64,000 nucleotides of DNA from an uncultured Clostridium sp. (GTDB lineage: Bacteria > Bacillota > Clostridia > Clostridiales > Clostridiaceae). A model generated the notes under the pieces. That model had not been told where the DNA came from. It saw only the letters and a program-made list of their open reading frames with translations, and did not search any database. Position numbers and translations under genes: made by a program. The stretch is taken from contig UQFE01000016.1 of assembly GCA_900540255.1 (NCBI GenBank), positions 1-64,000 of the forward strand. Reading direction: 5' to 3'. This document shows, in pieces, positions 61,596 to 64,000 of this stretch; within the stretch, counting starts at the first letter, position 1, and each line of letters begins with the position of its first letter.

Positions 61596-63044
61596 ATGAT
61601 AAAAATAGTTGGATTAGGGCCAGGTTCACCAGATGCCTTAACAATAGGTGCTGTTAAAGCTTTAGAAGAAAGTAAAAATTTATATTTTAGAACAGAAAAG
61701 CATCCTACGGTTGATTATTTAAAAAATGGATTAAAATCTTTTAAGACTTGTGATAATTATTATGAAGAGGGAAGTAGCTTTGATGAGGTATATTCTAACA
61801 TTGCAAATGAAATGATAGAAGAATATAAAAAATGCGGTGAACTTGTTTATGCTGTTCCAGGTCATCCTTTAGTTGCTGAAAGATCTGTTTTAAATCTTAT
61901 TAATTTATGCAATGAAAATAATATAGAATATAAAATATTACCGGCAGTTAGCTTTGTAGATGCAATGATGGATAGATTGCAAATTGATCCAATTGAAGGA
62001 CTAAAGATAATAGATGCATTTGATATAAAAAATCAAATATTAGATAAAAGAATTGGAACTATAATTACTCAAGTATATAATCATTTAATTGCTTCAGAAG
62101 TAAAGCTGGAATTGCTTGAATATTATAATGATGAAACAGAAATATATTATGTAAGAGCAGCAGGAATACAAGGAGAAGAATCTATAAGAAAAATACCTTT
62201 ATATGAATTAGATATGCAAGAAGATATAGATTATTTAACTTCAGTATATATTCCTAAGGATATAAACAATAAAAAAGATTTTTATGATTTAGTTAATACT
62301 ATAGAAATCTTAAGAAGTGAAGATGGTTGCGCATGGGATAGAGAACAAACTCATGAAAGTATAAAGAATTGTCTTATAGAAGAAGCATATGAAACTGTAG
62401 ATGCTATAGAAGATGATAATATAGATGGTTTAATAGAAGAACTTGGAGATGTTTTATTGCAAGTAGTATTCCATTCTGTAATTGGAAAGGAAGATGGTTA
62501 TTTTAATATTTCTGATGTAATAGAAGCAATTACTTCAAAAATGATTTATAGGCATCCACATGTGTTTGGTGATACTGTTGCAAATACTTCTAATGAAGTC
62601 TTACAAAACTGGGATGAATTAAAGAAGAAAGAAAAGAATTATGAAACTTTAAGTGAAGAAATAGATGGAATAGCAAAAGCCTTACCTGCACTAACAAAAG
62701 CTCATAAGGTACAAAAGAAGGTTTCTAAAGTAGGATTTGATTTTGAAAATATAAATGAAGCTATTAAAAAGATTGAAGAAGAAATAAATGAAGTATTAGA
62801 TGTATATAAATCCAATAATAGGGAAAAAATAATAAATGAAGTTGGAGATTTGCTATTTGCTTGTGTTAATGTAGCAAGATTATTAAATGTTGATGAAGAA
62901 GAAGCATTAAACAAGTCTACGAAAAAATTTGTTAAGAGATTTAATTTTATTGAAGAAAGTATAGTAAACCAAGGAAAAAGCTTAAGTGAATCAACAATAG
63001 ATGAGATGAATGCCTTATGGGAAGATTCAAAAAAGTACGATTAA
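61596..63044 (+). CDS. yabN: Fused tetrapyrrole-methylase-like / MazG NTP pyrophosphohydrolase (YabN)
   Basis: This 482-residue protein fuses an N-terminal SAM-dependent tetrapyrrole (corrin/porphyrin) methylase-like domain (VGLGPGSPDALTIGAVKAL, YAVPGHPLVAERSV) to a C-terminal MazG domain (about 225-482; GCAWDREQTHESIKNCLIEE, EAYETVDAIEDD, ELGDVLLQVVFHS). MazG hydrolyses aberrant NTPs; the substrate of the methylase-like half is not known. It is 19 bp after the flippase gene, and both are probably on one transcript. Confidence 0.95.
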   Translation: MIKIVGLGPGSPDALTIGAVKALEESKNLYFRTEKHPTVDYLKNGLKSFKTCDNYYEEGSSFDEVYSNIANEMIEEYKKCGELVYAVPGHPLVAERSVLNLINLCNENNIEYKILPAVSFVDAMMDRLQIDPIEGLKIIDAFDIKNQILDKRIGTIITQVYNHLIASEVKLELLEYYNDETEIYYVRAAGIQGEESIRKIPLYELDMQEDIDYLTSVYIPKDINNKKDFYDLVNTIEILRSEDGCAWDREQTHESIKNCLIEEAYETVDAIEDDNIDGLIEELGDVLLQVVFHSVIGKEDGYFNISDVIEAITSKMIYRHPHVFGDTVANTSNEVLQNWDELKKKEKNYETLSEEIDGIAKALPALTKAHKVQKKVSKVGFDFENINEAIKKIEEEINEVLDVYKSNNREKIINEVGDLLFACVNVARLLNVDEEEALNKSTKKFVKRFNFIEESIVNQGKSLSESTIDEMNALWEDSKKYD

Positions 63045-63297
63045 AAGAAAAAAATTAGAAAATCTGCATGGATAGAAGGAATTTAATATTTTATGCAGAA
63101 TATTTTGTAAGAGAAGATTTATAAAATTACTATGCTACAAGAAAAAGTTGTAATAAATATATTTTTATAGAAAAAAAGGCCTTATACTATAGACTACTTA
63201 ATAAAGTGGATATATAATAAGGTAATGTAGTTATAGTACATAATTTAAAATAGTTAACTACAATATTTTAACTGTTTATTTAAGGAGGATGTAAATC

Positions 63298-63573
63298 GTG
63301 AATAAAGCAGAATTAATTACTAGCATGGCTGAGAAGAGCCAATTAACAAAGAAAGACGCAGAAGCTGCATTAAAAGCTTTCATTGATTCAGTTCAAGAAG
63401 CTTTAGAAGGTGGAGACAAAGTTCAATTAGTTGGATTTGGTACTTTTGAAACTAGAGAAAGAGCAGCTAGAGAAGGAAGAAACCCAAGAACTAAGGAAAC
63501 TATAAACATTCCAGCTTCTACTGTACCAGTATTTAAAGCAGGTAAGGAATTTAAGGAAAGAGTTAATAAGTAA
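63298..63573 (+). CDS. hup: DNA-binding protein HU
   Basis: This 91-residue nucleoid protein has the complete HU fold: MNKAELITSMAEKSQLTKKD, VQLVGFGTFETRERAAREGR and NPRTKETINIPASTVPVFKAGKE, where RNPRT and IPAS flank the DNA-binding arm tip. It starts with GTG preceded by AAGGAGG. The 254-bp gap before it holds a TCTGCAT/ATGCAGA inverted repeat and no gene. A compact terminator follows. Confidence 0.97.
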   Translation: MNKAELITSMAEKSQLTKKDAEAALKAFIDSVQEALEGGDKVQLVGFGTFETRERAAREGRNPRTKETINIPASTVPVFKAGKEFKERVNK

Positions 63574-63586
63574 TTATATTTTTAAG

Positions 63587-63608
63587 CCCGAGTTATCTCG
63601 GGTTTTTT
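63587..63608 (+). terminator. Terminator of hup
   Basis: CCCGAG-TTAT-CTCGGG with a T6 tail. Confidence 0.93.
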
Positions 63609-63646
63609 AATATTTAAAATTAAATTTTATTAAAGGAGCATAAACT

Positions 63647-63907
63647 ATGAGATTAGATAAATATTTAAAAGTTTCAAGAATAATAAAAAGAAGAACAGTA
63701 GCTAAAGAAGCTTGTGAAAATGGAAGGGTTTCTATTAATGATAAAGTTGCGAAACCTTCAACAAATATAAATGAAGGAGATATAATTGAAATTACATTTG
63801 CAAATAGAAAGTTAAAAGCAAGAATCATAAATATTGCTGAACATGTAAAAAAAGAAAATGCAAAAGAAATGTATGAGATTTTAGAGGGCGAAGAAGATAA
63901 AGAATAA
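63647..63907 (+). CDS. rqcP: S4-domain ribosome quality-control protein RqcP (YabO)
   Basis: This 86-residue Hsp15-like protein is almost entirely an S4 RNA-binding domain (MRLDKYLKVSRIIKRRTVAK, EACENGRVSINDKVAKPSTN, GDIIEITFANRKLKARI). RqcP works with RqcH on obstructed 50S subunits to add alanine tails. AAAGGAG lies 7-8 nt before the ATG. It is the usual neighbour between hup and yabP. Confidence 0.94.
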   Translation: MRLDKYLKVSRIIKRRTVAKEACENGRVSINDKVAKPSTNINEGDIIEITFANRKLKARIINIAEHVKKENAKEMYEILEGEEDKE

Positions 63908-63960
63908 TTTTAAATAACTTTTCATATATTTAACCAAGAAATATATGGAGGGATAAATAA

Positions 63961-64000
63961 ATGGAGAAAAAATCAGAAGGTAAATTAGAAGAATGTAAAG
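63961..64000 (+). CDS. yabP: Start of a sporulation gene, probably yabP (runs off window)
   Basis: An ATG with GGAGGG 7-8 nt upstream opens MEKKSEGKLEECK before the window ends. Position directly after rqcP is that of yabP, a sporulation protein gene, in Firmicutes. The identification rests mainly on synteny. Confidence 0.6.
   Translation, partial: MEKKSEGKLEECK

Overview
The window is AT-rich chromosomal DNA from a spore-forming, strictly anaerobic Clostridium of the sensu stricto (cluster I) type. The evidence is very low G+C, strong Shine-Dalgarno sites, T-box control of three aminoacyl-tRNA synthetase loci, sporulation genes (spmA, spmB, spoVG, spoVT, a SpoVB-like flippase, yabP) and class III anaerobic ribonucleotide reductase. 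Gene content is mostly core. The 46-64 kb part (purR, spoVG, glmU, prs, pth, mfd, spoVT, yabN/mazG, hup, rqcP, yabP) is the purR-to-yabP block common in Firmicutes. No prophage, CRISPR array, tRNA, rRNA or defence island was seen.

Layout. 1-7 kb is a decaying accessory segment: the end of an IS256-family element, a PHP-domain gene whose expected ATG reads ACG, an AraC regulator, and a rhamnose operon in which rhaB has an in-frame stop and rhaA a frameshifting deletion while rhaD is intact. 7-12.3 kb holds T-box-ileS and a CcpA-like LacI regulator. 12.3-12.7 kb holds a promoter, cre-like site and strong terminator that together look like a small RNA gene. 13-18 kb carries spmAB, pheB, an aminopeptidase P and a lysine-riboswitch-controlled NhaC-family transporter. 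18-24.6 kb has a relic of a drug exporter, an ArAE-type membrane protein, T-box-metG, a second divergent MetRS and tatD. 24.8-32.2 kb has a YabE-like cell-wall protein, rnmV-rsmA, two unassigned proteins, TPP riboswitch-thiT and degV-padR. 32.4-38.8 kb is nrdD, a Re-citrate/homocitrate synthase-like gene, an aconitase-family gene and nrdG. 39-46 kb is T-box-asnS, a cytochrome b5-like protein, a phosphoesterase, a second aminopeptidase P, purine nucleoside phosphorylase and murC. 46-64 kb is the core block, with an inserted two-component system and a catalytically degenerate HtrA-like protein.

Two families of dispersed intergenic repeats stand out. Family B (six copies, 35-100 bp) has GGGGCTGTCGCACTAA-like ends. 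In its full-length form it carries two palindromes ACAATATATTGT spaced 31-32 bp apart. The same palindrome, extended to ACACAATATATTGTGT, sits in the nrdD leader and matches the NrdR box consensus, so the repeats look like mobile paired NrdR operators. Family A (five copies or fragments) has two conserved core stem-loops flanked by arms built of degenerate 7-bp tandem units. One B copy is nested inside an A copy in the metG leader.

Other points of interest are two candidate small RNAs (one with a cre-like site, one C-rich on the minus strand), the pseudoprotease, the second MetRS with altered signature motifs, and tandem dyads over the degV-padR promoter.
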